A stretch of DNA of 64,000 nucleotides from Rhyzopertha dominica (taxonomy: Eukaryota; Arthropoda; Insecta; Coleoptera; Bostrichidae), in NCBI GenBank assembly GCA_025024175.1, contig QCXZ01000064.1, forward strand, positions 22,564,286 to 22,628,285, written 5' to 3'. This document shows, in pieces, positions 36,073-48,255 of this stretch; position 1 is the stretch's first letter; every line of letters begins with the position of its first letter. The position numbers and the translations under genes were made by a program. The notes under the pieces are model-generated. The model had not been told where the DNA came from. It saw only the letters and a list, made by a program, of their open reading frames with translations, and did not search any database.

Positions 36073-36968
36073 CAGGTTGGCAAATAAGTTCCCGCCGTTT
36101 ATGTTACATTTAAAATTACGCGTTAAAAATATTTTTTGGCATAATGTTTTGTGTTATTCCAAGGACAAATTTTTGCTCTACGAGATAATGCACTTGGTTT
36201 TTTGTTTGGATTAATTTTTAGATTATTTAAATGGAGTGTCGGGTTGACAAAAACGAGTATTTTCGACGCCAAAGCCGCACAGGCCGCTCCAGATATTTGC
36301 GCCGTGTACGCAGAGGGTGTCATAGCTTAAAGGACTGCTCGCGATTGATTCACAAAATTCAAAAATGACAATTTCGACCTGAACGACGCACCTGGTTCCG
36401 GACGACCAACTGAATCTAATGACGCGCAATTGATTGAATCAACTTTTCCACGAAGAAGCGCGACAAGCGATGAGAAAATTGACGGAGAAAATGGGATGCA
36501 ATCACGGCACTATTGAGAAACCCTTTCACTCGATGGGAAAAGTTCAAAAGTTTGGCGCGTAGGTTAGTGCAGAAGTTGATTCAAACGCTCTTCATCAAAA
36601 TCAGTTGGTCGTCCGGAACGAGGTGGGTCTTTCAGGTTGAAATTGCCCTCTTTGATTTTTGGTGAACCAAGCCCGAGCCAAGCTATGGCGCCCCCTGCGT
36701 ACACGGCGCAAATCTCTCGAGCGGCCTTTGCGGCTTTGGCGCCTCTATTAAACGCAAACAGGAGAATGCTCGTTTTTGTGCACCTGACACTCCATTTAAA
36801 TGATCTAAAAATTGACAAAGATTGATCCAAACAAAAGACCAAATACATTATCTTGTAGAGCAAAAAAATTGTCTCTAGAATAACACAAAACATCATGTCA
36901 AAAAAATTTATTTTTAACGCGCAATTTTAAACACAACATAAACGGCATGATCTTATTAGCCAACCCAT
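36073..36968. mobile_element. Two mariner 5' ends arranged head to head (long imperfect palindrome)
   Basis: The left half (36073-36560, plus strand) and right half (36561-36968, minus strand) each begin with a mariner-type end: GGTTGGCAAATAAG at 36073 and, reverse complemented, GGGTTGGCTAATAAG at 36968. Each continues through the same leader into the N-terminal coding region. The left half reaches the paired helix-turn-helix region (plus strand NDAPGSGRPTES and KLTEKMGCNHGTIEKHLHSM in shifted frames). The right half stops at LKDPPRSGRPTDFDEERLNQ. The catalytic domains are absent from both. The two copies differ at many positions, so this is an old inverted arrangement. Confidence 0.8.
36564..36896 (-). 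pseudogene. Mariner transposase N-terminal fragment
   Basis: A minus-strand frame of 110 codons; the authentic start is probably the internal ATG of the MEC sequence near 36790. It carries LLFAFNRGAKAAKAAREICA then VYAGGAIA, and later EGNFNLKDPPRSGRPTDFDE. These are the first helix-turn-helix and linker of cecropia/irritans-like mariner transposases. The segment between (WLGLGSPKI) is out of frame with the family's 'RKWFxKFK' block. It ends at LLH where the palindrome centre is. Confidence 0.75.
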
Positions 36969-38022
36969 TAGTTTGGTCGGGATATTTTATTGCAATCAGA
37001 TGTAGAAAGTTAGTCCTACAAGGATACAGACGTTACAGTTTGTGGCTCTTTTGTAATTGGGGTACAAGTATGGGCGTACCGAAGGGGGGGCAGCCGCCCT
37101 CCACCTGGACCTAGGTTGCCAACTCTGGGCCCTTCCAATTTCTCGTACATTTAGCTAGTTAATTATGTGTGTACACCTAAAAATTGTCTTATTTACAAAA
37201 TTGTAAATTCAGTAAAATTTATGGGCAAGTGTATTTCACAGTTTTCATCCACAGCTCATATTTGACCCTTGCAATGACCTTCTCAAATAAGTCGTTGTCA
37301 AACGGTTTCCAAGCTTAATTGATGCCATGTGCGTTTTGAAGCTGTAACTGCAACATTCTTGTTACGAATCGTTGTCTTAGGGCGGATATAGCTTTAAAAG
37401 ACTATCTTGGTCAGGATGAGTCATAACACGATTTCTGCTTAGTTCAGCTCTTCTACCTTTTCCTATAAAGATTATTCTACTGTTATATGGAATCACATCA
37501 GAGTCTGTCATATATTCAATGATAACTCTAACTTTTGTACCAAATTTCTAAATTCACATTACATTTTAACAATTAATACAAAAAAACTAAAAATCATCCA
37601 AACTACCGTTTATGAAAGTCAATTTATTTAATACAAGTTTTAGGAATCCAGTAAAAGCATTAACAGCACGAATTAAAACAAGGTGTGTTGTTAAAAATGC
37701 AATTAAATATATAGCAGTTTATTTAAATCAAGCTTAATTTGGTTAAATTAAGCAGTCGGTTAATTTTTGAGAGCAATCCACTGGCGATCTAAGAAGGTTG
37801 GCTTGACGCATAATGCTGAGGTGTTTGTCATTCTGAGTTTTAATAATGTTAGTTATCCATCGATTCTCTTTCCCTGGGGAGTAATGGGGAGTAAATATTA
37901 CTACAATTGTTATCTTTAGCACCTATACATATGAACTCCTAGCTTAAATTTCTAAAGCTTCTAGTGTGAGAAGTTGAAACTGTATCGGTTAATGTATTAG
38001 TCTTTGATATGTGTTAATTCTG

Positions 38023-38472
38023 AATCAGAAATTGTGGTCCTATTAGTAGAACCTTTAAGGTGAAATTTATGTGCTTTGGTACTTCGTATGATATCATTAT
38101 ACATTATGTGGATCACGGATCTTTATTCTCCCAAATAAAATGTATCAACTGATCCTTTGTTAAACGCGAGAGCGATACAAATGAATGCGCCTCACCTGAG
38201 TTCATCAATAACTGAATTAGTAATAAAGGGGATTTGTATGATCACTGTACATAGAAAACATATAAATAATTTGGGTCTTTATTTCACATAAGATGTTTTA
38301 AGTCGCCTTGCAGAAAATCCACGAAGATTATTCATGGAATAAATACTTCATTAATTACTTAAGTACCTATATCTTATAAACATTTATTATTTCTATTTAT
38401 GTTGAATTATACTCTACAGGACGTTCCTGCTTTGCCCCCCCCCCCTTAAACCAAAAGCTGGGTACGCCCATG
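38023..38472. repeat. Direct repeat, first copy (inside MULE-like element)
   Basis: Starts TCAGAAATTGTGGTCC and ends at AAAGCTGGGTACGCCCAT. Aligns with 38578-39028 with few differences, including a longer C-run (CCCCCCCCCC) in this copy. Confidence 0.85.
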
Positions 38473-38577
38473 AATGGCAATGACTATTTTAAGCCATGTA
38501 TAGTATACAATTGATGCAAAAGCAAAGGTACAGTTTTGAATAATTTGGGTTTTTATTTCACAGAAGGTGTTTTAAGT

Positions 38578-39028
38578 CAGTCAGAAATTGTGGTCCTATT
38601 AGTAGAACCTTTAAGGTGAAATTTATGTGCCTTTGGTACTTCGTATGATATCATTATACATTATGTGGATCACGGATCTTTATTCTCCCAAATAAAATGT
38701 ATCAACTGATCCTTTGTTAAACGCGAGAGCGATACAACTGAATGCGCCTCACCTGAATTCATCAATAACTGAATTAGTAATAAAGGGGATTTGTATGATC
38801 ACTGTACATTNAAAACATATAAATAATTTGGGTCTTTATTTCACATAAGATGTTTTAAGTCGCCTTGCAGACAATTCACGAAGATTATTCATGGAATAAA
38901 TACTTCATTAATTACATAAGTACCTATATCTTATAAACGTTTATTATTTCTATTTATGTTGAATTATTCTCTGCAGGACGTTCCTGCTTTGCCCTCCCCT
39001 AGACCAAAAGCTGGGTACCTACGCCCAT
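38578..39028. repeat. Direct repeat, second copy (inside MULE-like element)
   Basis: Same order of landmarks as the first copy, ending AAAGCTGGGTACCTACGCCCAT. One ambiguous base near 38811. About 555 bp separate the two starts. Confidence 0.85.
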
Positions 39029-39037
39029 GGGTACAAG

Positions 39038-40260
39038 ACCTAAAAATTATAATGGTTAGCGCGCGAAACCTTTGTGTGTATTAGATTCGGTCATAGATAG
39101 TTAGAAATTATTGATTTTATTGCTCAAATTTTTTCTGGATATGAAGTACGGATTTAGTTACGATTTGGCAACCATGTGAAATTCTTCATGAAGTTTTCTT
39201 CACATGTTGGATATTCTTATAGTAAGCTAAGTCGTTGATATATCGAGTAATATCTTAATTAACGTTAAATAGGTCTGATTAAAATTGTTTAGTTTTGGTC
39301 AGCTTTAATTTAGAATTAACGGAAGAAATGTAATTTCTAGTCCAGCTCGCGATCTAGATTAATGTTGAATAAAGTCAGTTAGCAATTCTTAAAAGTTAGA
39401 TTAGAAGATAGTTAGTCACACGTCCCGGTATTTTGGAAATTCATTATTGTTAATTAGTTGTAACTCGCGTGTAGGTCACAATTGTTAATTTACGCAATTA
39501 ATAGAATTCGCGAATTCGTTTAATTAGTAAGCATCCCCAGTAGTTAACATCAGCCAACCATGGTGATTTGCGACGCGGATATTAGGGTTGGTATGTAGAT
39601 CTTGCAGTGTGGAATTGATAGATCCGCTCGCTATTAATTCTAACAGATGAACACTGAACAAGCATAATAAAACGGCCACATTAAATATCATATCATGCCC
39701 GCCACACGGTGCTCCAACACATTTCACCTTAAACGTCAGACAAAGAGCTGCTGGTGGCGCCCTCTGCAAGGTATATCGAAACTCATCTTGAAAGACCTCT
39801 ATATACCAAACTGAATATAGTAATGTATATCCTGCTAATAATTATTAAGATTCGTGATTAAAAAAGAATGATAACGTTGACACCCTGTATTTTGGAAACT
39901 ATCAACTTTCAGAGTAAAATAAACTGGGCTAAATCCTCATATTTTAATATCAGGAATTTGTCCTTATATTTTGTACAGACATTTTAGCGACAACTTGTAT
40001 ACAGTAGAAACATTGCCAAACAACATACACTGTGGTCTTTGCTGCTAGTTTTTTTTAAATATTTTTACTTTTTGAAATTTCAACTCACAAAAAAGTTTAA
40101 CAAAAAAGGAGTGTTTGGAGTAAAGTATAAGTAAACTACAGCATATTAGTGAATAATAGGAACTACCTACATACAATTTCTAAATATTTCAAACCCTAAG
40201 CTGCTAATTAGCTCCATGTAGATAATTAGTTGCGTATGAAATAATTATTAGATAAATGGT
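39038..40260. other. Spacer upstream of lipase A; one possible small secreted peptide
   Basis: Mostly AT-rich. On the minus strand from about 39691 to 39524, an ATG starts a 55-codon frame with a hydrophobic N-terminus (MIFNVAVLLCLFSVHLLELI) that looks like a signal peptide, followed by a polar stretch ending LMLTTGDAY. It could be a small peptide, a first exon or chance. No family recognised. Confidence 0.3.
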
Positions 40261-40261
40261 A

Positions 40262-40270
40262 GTATATATA
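40262..40270 (+). promoter_or_regulatory. Possible TATA box of lipase A
   Basis: TATATATAC precedes a block of about 30 bp (CGTACACTCAACTTGTATTC) that could hold the start site. The coding ATG is about 500 bp further on, so a long leader or an unseen leader intron would be needed. Weak evidence. Confidence 0.25.
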
Positions 40271-40765
40271 CGTACACTCAACTTGTATTCGCTGCATTGT
40301 ATGTAGTACTAAAGCTGATAAAATTTTTCCTAGAATAGGTTGTGTCACGAACTCTGTCATTTTCAGTGAGTAACAACTGATAATAATTCTACATCTTTTA
40401 AGGATAAGACAGTTTTTAAAAAATACGTGTATGAGATTTCATTTCATTTTGAAAGTTATTAAGTTTTTTTTTGATGCAAATGTGTAACATGTGAATTGAA
40501 AGTATTAAAATTTTCGGTTATCACGTTTTAAATAAGAAATATAATACTAAAAAAGGTTTTCAAGATAGATATAGTTATACAAAATCCATAAGCTATTACA
40601 TATACATATTGTACAATTGGCTGAATTGGCAAGATTTACTCCGCTTTCATGGTAGCAAAAAAGTACCTATATTATTTCAAGAAATACTAAACCGATTATA
40701 GTTATAGGGAAAAACATTAAATAGGTAATAAATAACAATAATTTAAGGGGTTGCACAAAATCACG

Positions 40766-43700
40766 ATGATTGTTTTGCTAATTATGTCTGTTGCATGGAA
40801 AATGTCCAAGGGAGATGCGATACCTCCAAACGCAGGTTTAAATGCGGTAAGCTATGTCAAATTACAACGAAAAAATACTGATGATGATCACCTGGTGTTA
40901 GACGGAGAAAATTAAATATTATGGATATCCATTAGAAATTCATGAAGTCACCACCGAAGATGGTTATATTTTGCAACTACATAGGATACCGTATGGTCCG
41001 AATGATTCTCGAAATGCCACGAAAGAAGTCGTATTTTTGATGCCAGGCTTCTTATCTTGCTCTGGTGTATTTATGCTTAATGGTCCTAATAAGAGTTTGG
41101 CATTTAAACTAGCCGACAAGAACTATGATGTATGGATTGGCAATGGAAGGGGAACTACATATTCCAGAAAACATGTTATTTTCGATCCGGACGTCAACAA
41201 AGAACAATTTTGGAATTTTAGGTCAGATATCAACGATTATAAGTCCTTCAGGATGCTACACTGTAGTACATGAAATGGCTCCTACGACGTATTAAACAAA
41301 ACATTTTAGTATTCACGAAGTTGGATATTATGATGTGAGATCCAGTATCGATTACGTCTTGAACACCACTCAGAAACAAAATCTCATTTACATTGGTCAT
41401 TCGCAAGGACCTGCAGATTTTTTCATTTTGGCGTCAGAATTTCCTAAATATAACAAAAAGGTCCGACTTGTTGTAGCTTTGAGNCCTATATCTTACATGT
41501 CCAACGCAAGATCACCTTTACTAAGATTGCTAACAGCATTTACTAGCACAATTCTGGTAAGCAAATGAAATATATCTGGCATATATACCTATTTAATTCT
41601 CTTCATTTTTACAGTCNCTATCTAAGCTGCTTGGTATTTACGAAATTTTTTATTATAGTAAGTTTTATTTAATACTTGGGAAAACAAGCAATCGCCTGGG
41701 AAAACCACTTCAATTTGCCACTATAACGAGTGTATTCTTATTTGTAGGATTTGATTACCAACAATTCAACTATGTAAGTGGGTAGTAACTTTTTAGATAT
41801 TTTCACTGAAACAAAACTATTTCAGACGCTGCTGCCGGTGATCACTTCTATAGAACCAGCAGGAGCGTCTATTTATCAGGCAGCTCATTATGGACAGTTA
41901 GTAAATTCTGGTAAATTAACTTTTAATAACAGTACTTTCAAAGTTGCACTTTTAATTAGTTCTCTTGTTTACGTCAATGTTGTTGCCAGGACAAACTGAC
42001 CATGCACCTTGTCATCTCATTTTGAAGTAATATTAGCTGTAAGACAGAATACATTTGTGTGGAGTGTTGGAGATACAGTCAGCCTGTAAAAAACGGTTGG
42101 CGTATTCACATCGGCATTTTTAATTAGGATATAAACCCGTTAGAGAATCAAAGATATATTAAATAATTAAACTGAAATATACTTTAATCAATTATTTATG
42201 TTTTTAGTACGCTTTTTTACAGTCAATTTCTTTATTTGCGCAAATTCAACATGTTTTCATTTTTTAAGAGTTTAAGAGGTGAAACAATTTTCTGAAAAAC
42301 ATATAACTTACTACTTGCCATTAATGACAAAATTCTAGCAATGTAAGATAGCCCAAAAGAAGATTGGTATTATATGATCTATCAAGTGTATTAGATGTCG
42401 CAATCAAACGCATCAGCTTTGTTGTTATTGTTGGACTCTTTTTAAACTCGTTATAAAATTGTTTGGTTATTATCCTGAAAGTGGTTAAAAATAAAAAAAA
42501 TACATTGTTCAAGTTTCCGTTTTCATAAATTATGATATGTCTCCAAAATAAACTCTCGGCTAACGAATCACACACACAAAAAAATCTCATTAGGTTCATT
42601 GGAATCTTAAATTACTTCCACATCCAACGGATGGGAAGTATTGTGATGCGAAAAAAAATTTCAAAAACTTTTATTTGCCCATTTGCTTTAAAATGGCCGA
42701 AAACGCAAAAAAACAAAACTTGAGCAAAAAATTTCTTTTCTTTGTCTGTGATTTTGTTTGTCGACACGATATCTTTCGAAAGACTTAATATATGAACTTG
42801 AAATTTGGCAAACGTATAAATCTCAATTACCCAAAGCGACCTATTGTTTGTGGAGTAAGTGGGGTATCGTATCGTTTTAGTATGGGATAAGAGTAGTATA
42901 ACTGCGAGTATTAACCGTTTTTATAAATTTTCGGTGCAGCAAACTGTTTAGAAGATATTAGCAAGAAAGCGTCACTTAAAGAAAACTGTTTTTCTTAAAT
43001 ATCTCCGAATATATTTAATATATTGGAAAAATGAAAATGCCATCAGATAGGAAATAACATTTCTCACAAAAAGTGTCTTAGAAAATTTATCCAAACTTTT
43101 GACATTTTCGAAATATTTCCAGAAGACTTATTTTGGACCCTGCTCGTACGATTTTTGTTAAGTTTTGGTATTATATGGAAATCATATTACTGATCAGAAA
43201 GCACTCCTGTAATTTTTTTGTTAAGTTAATAATTTTCGAGTTATTTGGAAAAAAAACCGATTTTAAAAATTTAAGAAGAAAATTAAAGAACTGTTTGTCT
43301 TATAAAAATGTGTAGAGAGAAAAAATGCTCAAAACCTGTTTACTAATAGTATAGTATAAGAAACAAAACCGTAAATGTCATTTTGACAATTGGATGTGGA
43401 AGTATTGATTCAATTTGCAGCGGCTTTTTATTTGCTTGTTTATACTACTGTTATCCGAAAAAAAAAATTGTTTTATGTTGCTGAGATACACCGGTTAGAA
43501 AGATTTGCTTTTTTGTTGTTTTTTGCATGTTCATAAATTTTAACATTCGTGATTTTAGAGGATGTATTCACGTAACAAAACAAAACTACAACGAATTAAT
43601 TCTTAATGTAAATTCAAACAGATAAACGTGCAAATCTAAAAATTAACAACAAAACCAAATCTACAAAAGGTGCTTCATATGGTGATTTCGTTTCTAAAGA

Positions 43701-45301
43701 AATGTGTGCTTAGTTAAAGGATGCAGCATTTTTTCATAAATGCCCCTATTATTTTTAAACTCATTACAAGCTTGTGAACACAAAATTGTTTACGGGTTTC
43801 TATTGTAATGACATAAACTAAGATTTCCAAATAGAAAAATCATAAGGGACCTCGCTGACCATAAGCGGTATCGAGAAAGTGACAAACATTTATGAAAATT
43901 AAAATGTGTAGAACATCCACCATGCATAAATGATGAAGTTTGCCTAAGATTTAAAGAAATATTATCCAAAAACTAAAAATACGAAGCAATTTTCTCCACT
44001 TCATCGATCAGGCAATTATACTGGTCCAAGCAGATTATTGCCAACAATACCCATCCAAATGTATATACTAAATCTTTGCTGACGTAAAGTCTCCTGTGCG
44101 ACAGGAGCATTGTCTCCAACATACGAATAATGATTCTACGCTTCCAGCAAAATCACGCCCCAACATCGCGTCCATTTTTTTAAATATAACGGTACAAATT
44201 TTTCTTATGTATGATACTCAAGACAAATGTTGGACTAGTTCTGGATACACTGCAGCGATTCCATAAAAGTTCATTTTTTAGGATGCTTTTAAGTAACTAC
44301 ATAAAAATGAGCCTATAAAATTAACTAACATACCCTTTTGTTATATATTTATGTTGTTAATTGCCAAACGCCACTTCAATTTTAGAAGCTATAAAAATGA
44401 CGTAAAAAATGAAATCGTTTTCTTTTCTCGAAACCGATGTATTTTGGTGATATAAGTTACGTCTTTGTCGTAAACAACCCTGACGTTTTTAAATCTAAAG
44501 TCAAAAATGCAATAAAAGCAAAAACCCATCTCCAATGAAACGCTTACGATCGTAATTAGAAAATAGTATTTGAGTAAAAAGGTGTGTACCTGTACTAATT
44601 AAATGCGTGTTACATTTAAAAATATCTACATGAATTTAGGTCACAATTATAATAACATGTACGTTAAAAAAGCTATTGTAATGTGTTTACTATAAACGTG
44701 GACTGGATGAGTAGTTTTTTTTCTAGCGAAAATATAAACGAAGATGACTTCTGTAAACAACTACATTGACACGACCTGCATGCTATCTCTTTCAGGAAAA
44801 TTCCGTCAGTTTGATTATGGAGAGATGGGGAATTTAAAGCATTATGGACAAATAACACCACCAGACTATCGCTTAGANAAAGTTGATGTTCCTGTTGCAA
44901 TATACTATGGCTCACATGATTGGTGCGCAACACCAGAAGTAAGATATCGCCCTATAAAATTAGTGCATGCCGATTATGCTTAGTTTAGCCATTAGGTGTT
45001 ATAATTAATGTAAAAGTATTTATCAATCGTATGTGACCTTACAAACGTTTCTACAGACAGACTTGCGTAAGCAGGTAAATGTGTCTAGTTTTAATTTATT
45101 TGTTAAATACTTATAATACGTCACTGCATTTTGACAATTTTAACACTTTTGTTTTAGGATATTTCTCGCTTGGTCGGACGACTTCCAAATGTGGTAAGGA
45201 AAAAACTGATCCTGAACTGGCAACATTGTGATTTTATTTGGGCCAAAGATATAAATAAGTATTTAAATGATGATGTTACAGATTTGATAGCACGCTATTA
45301 A
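40766..45301 (+). CDS. Lipase A: acid (lysosomal/gastric-type) lipase, seven exons
   Basis: Exons 40766-40846, 40902-41221, 41310-41556, 41615-41773, 41826-41910, 44796-44938 and 45158-45301 have GT-AG introns and keep phase throughout, giving 392 residues. That is the usual length for the family. Residues 1-18 are a signal peptide. Residues 28-134 hold the N-terminal associated region (YYGYPLEIHEVTTEDGYILQ, VWIGNGRGTTYS). The nucleophile is Ser165 in GHSQG, with Asp339 in GSHDW and His368 in WQHCDFIWAKD completing the triad. The enzyme should hydrolyse triglycerides or sterol esters in the gut lumen, hemolymph or lysosome. The usual HGL oxyanion motif reads MPGF. Intron 5 (2.9 kb) holds a dispersed repeat. 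Ambiguous bases fall in exons 3, 4 and 6. Lipase B, 9 kb downstream, is its tandem duplicate. Confidence 0.93.
42613..43430 (+). repeat. Dispersed 0.8 kb repeat, copy 3 (in lipase A intron 5)
   Basis: Starts ACTTCCACATCCAACGGATG and ends TTGGATGTGGAAGT.. GCAGCGGC, the reverse complement of copy 1. It is the longest copy together with copy 1. It sits in sense orientation in the largest intron of lipase A and does not touch splice sites. Confidence 0.75.
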
Positions 45302-45319
45302 ATGATGTAAGGCGAGGAA

Positions 45320-45325
45320 AATAAA
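45320..45325 (+). promoter_or_regulatory. Poly(A) signal of lipase A
   Basis: AATAAA, 19 nt after the TAA stop codon; a short 3' UTR is implied. Confidence 0.55.
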
Positions 45326-46950
45326 TGTGATACGTATGTACGTACTTATTATGCACTTAGTGAAAAAATTTGTTAAATCCTACATAAATTTTTATTTCAT
45401 CACTGCTTACTCGCTCAAGCTTTACGACTGATTATGTTCCAATTAATTTCAAAGCCATCTTGTATAGACTTCTGTTTGATCGTGCCTTGAGTTCTACAGT
45501 TTTCAGTTAATTATTGTTAAGTATTACACAACTTCCAGGAATTGGTAGAAACGATTTAATTAGTGCATCTACAAAGGAATTAACTATCTCATCATAGCTT
45601 ATTAATTATAGAACAGTTACAAGTTAGAATGAGAAATTGGGGGTAATAGAACTAGTACGGTACCGCAATATATATCTGAAGCATTACAAACACTGGCAGA
45701 GGGATATTTGTTTTGAGCAGTACCATTTACAAACAGCTAGGATATTTATTTTTATGGTAACCGTTCGAAACCGCTTTTAGTATTCTATTTCCAGTTCAAT
45801 TTTCGTACTAACGAATTCCATCTTCTAAATGCAATATTAATAATGAAAATTTCGATGCTATGCCTTTTCAATACGCTTTCATTGTGCTTTTATTGTTGTA
45901 AGAACATTATTTTTTCATGTTATCTGCTGCCTAAAGTGTGTCGGAATTGTGTCGAGATGATATTTATGTCGTAGCGGTTATATAGTTAGCAGTTCAATTA
46001 ATGGTAGAACTTTTTAAAATTTTAAGGAGTTGAAAAATTGCGTAACATTTAAAAAGATTTTTACAGTGGATTTGTCCATGCAGTAATGACATAACATAAA
46101 ATAATTTTAAACGTTACTACAAATACACGAATTCTAATGAATTTTCAATTACTTAATGTTTGTGGTTGTCTTCGGGTAGTAAATATGGTTCATTGGCTCC
46201 GTGCCTATACCACACTGCACAGCGGCAGTATACGGCGAAACGGTGATAAAATGTCTTAATTATTTAGAAAATATTTTCTAAGCCACTCGAAACGTCATAT
46301 ATTGATATTATAAGTTAAAAAACACATTCTACAACTAATTTATTAAGTTGAACTTATACTGTAATTGGAAATAAATCATTACAAGTTGTATCGTCTTCAT
46401 TTTTTAGTCACAAATATTTTCACCATGCAGTTAATTTCGCGCTGGATATTACCCGTATTTTTATTGGCTTTTATGGAACCATAATGTATGTACGAAGTCT
46501 TCGGAGTCATAGCTATTCACTCTACAATGTTTCAATATTTTCAGTCAATATTAATATTTAACAAAATATCAAAATTGGCGCCCTAGTTGGAATTGGAGAT
46601 AGGCGTTCTACAGGGTTTCTATAAATGATTCATGCATCCAGGGCGCTTATGGAAATTATCGATTAAATCAATTTGCCGCCTCTCAGGAAAGTGACGTATA
46701 CTTGTCATCTGTCGATTTTTGAATTATTTGATATATTTTAATATAACAAAACGCCTGCGAGTGTGTATTTTCAATACATTTTGTAGTGTTTTGTGGGATA
46801 ATTATCGCAGTGCATATTGTAGCTTGGAAGCAGTTACAAAAAGGCGGTACAAAGAATTCAGAAATCAACGTAATGAATTAGTTCGCGATCTTCCCACCTC
46901 TGATTGGAATCAAAATATCTGTCACTTGTATCTGTAACTTGTAACATATA
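45326..46950. other. Spacer between lipase A and transposon cluster
   Basis: No recognisable gene. A 72-codon plus-strand frame (46719-46937) has no known motif. Confidence 0.5.
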
Positions 46951-47112
46951 GGTTCTGTTGCACAAAGCTTAGTTAACCAGACCTCCTGGTTAACCCACGG
47001 TCAAGGAGTTGTCATGGTAACCTGTCCTTTTAAAAGTTTTTAATTAGTGCTTCCTGGTGCTGGTTAACCGCATGTTAACCAAGGGGTTTGGCTAACCACA
47101 ATTTGTGCCATG
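46951..47112. repeat. Small MITE with GGTTAACC palindromes
   Basis: Imperfect inverted ends, GTTGCACAAAGCTTAGTTAACC at the left (from 46957) and, reverse complemented, ATGGCACAAATTGTGGTTAGCC at the right, enclose about 155 bp. Inside, GTTAACCAG..CTGGTTAAC forms a short hairpin (46972-46994), and GGTTAACCGCATGTTAACC forms another. A similar end, reverse complemented as TTGCACAAAGC, recurs at about 48268-48280. Confidence 0.45.
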
Positions 47113-47122
47113 GGCGCCGAGT

Positions 47123-48255
47123 ACAGGGGGGCTCCGGGGCTCAAGCCCCCCAGAAATAAATTTATTTTATTTATTTTCTTAACATTACACATATTTATTC
47201 GACAATACCCTTATGCGCAAGATGAAAATTAATGTTTTTTGGCGCCACTTCCATAAAATTGGTTTGATACCATTCCGCTGCCTTTTGGAATAGTGGGATA
47301 CTGAATTTATGTGGTTTTTTATAAAAGAGGTAATTTTTTTCAAACATTTCTCCACATAGATTTTCGTGTTTATAATCCCGATGATCACAAAAGGTTTGCT
47401 TTTTAAGCCGTATTGGAAAATTGTTTGTCTTATGAGGTACCTTTTGGCATATTTTTCTATTTTTCTCATTGTCTCAGATTCATTTAAAGATGCCCCTTCA
47501 GTGCGAGAATAGTACTGATTACCAGGCAATGACCTAAAATTTGCCTTAACATAAGTTTCATCATCCATCACAAGACATGAGTTGTTTTTCTCTATAATGA
47601 GGGAATACAAATTAATATAAATATAAATATAAAAACATAAAATGACTCATCTTTATGACCCATTATTACCTCAAGCAAGCTGAAGAGCAGCTTGTGTTTC
47701 ACGTAATGTTAAATGATCTATATCGTTGATCGTTGTAACATATTTTAACTATTTGAAAATAGTATAATTTGAGTATGACCCATCGGAAGACCATGTTTTG
47801 TTATTTTATAGACGACGTATCCTTTTCAAAACTTAATATTTATTAAAGAAATTTTCAAAAGCTCAGACAATGCTAATCAAATGCGGGATCTGTTGTCAGA
47901 ATTTGTTAAATTAAAAAAAAATAGTTTTATGCATTCCTGTAACTTTGTGTAGGGCGGAGTATTCGTTTTCTGCTAACTCGTTCATTAATAAAACAGAAGT
48001 TAGGCGAAATACCTTCTTTGTTGAATAAATAGGTACTTACCAGTTTTATTTTTATATATGTTGAAGTAATAATTTATTTTGTTTTGCTGCTAGTTTATTA
48101 TTATTGTTTGTCACTGTATTTTATTGCATTAGTATTTTGTTCTATTAATAAAATTGTTTTCCATGCAATAACGCATTTTTAATGCATTGACCTTGAGAAA
48201 TGTTTGACTGAGGTGATACGGCGCAATTTTATAACGAGCCCCCCTGAGATTTTGA
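47123..48255 (-). mobile_element. Tc1/mariner-superfamily element with CAGGGGGGCTC ends
   Basis: Short inverted ends CAGGGGGGCTC (from 47126) and GAGCCCCCCTG (ending near 48255) bound 1.1 kb. A TA precedes the left end; the base pair after the right end is AG, so the target duplication is not clear. The minus strand carries a transposase fragment (47185-47610). Confidence 0.55.
47185..47610 (-). pseudogene. DDE transposase fragment (Tc1/mariner superfamily)
   Basis: A 141-codon minus-strand frame begins near SCLVMDDETYVKANFRSLPG, the block with the first catalytic Asp. It continues with KYAKRYLIRQTIFQYGLKSK then PFVIIGIINTKIYVEKCL, as in insect transposases of this type. The second catalytic block, expected as 'FWPDLASCHYS', is reduced to a damaged SVSHYSKRQ segment. 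The third catalytic block is absent. Truncated at both ends; inactive. Confidence 0.7.

Larger units (their letters stand above)
37060..39037. mobile_element. MULE-like element with 9-bp target duplications and internal duplication
   Basis: GGGTACAAG occurs at 37060-37068 and 39029-39037, flanking a segment with inverted ends (ATGGGCGTACC from 37070; TACGCCCAT ending 39028). Nine-bp duplications are usual for Mutator-like elements. The segment from about 37200 to 38530 is an inverted match to 51935-53260, where it is joined to MULE transposase remnants. Part of the element is duplicated in direct orientation: about 38023-38472 and 38578-39028 are nearly the same. It holds no coding capacity of its own, so it is a nonautonomous or rearranged copy. 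Confidence 0.65.
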
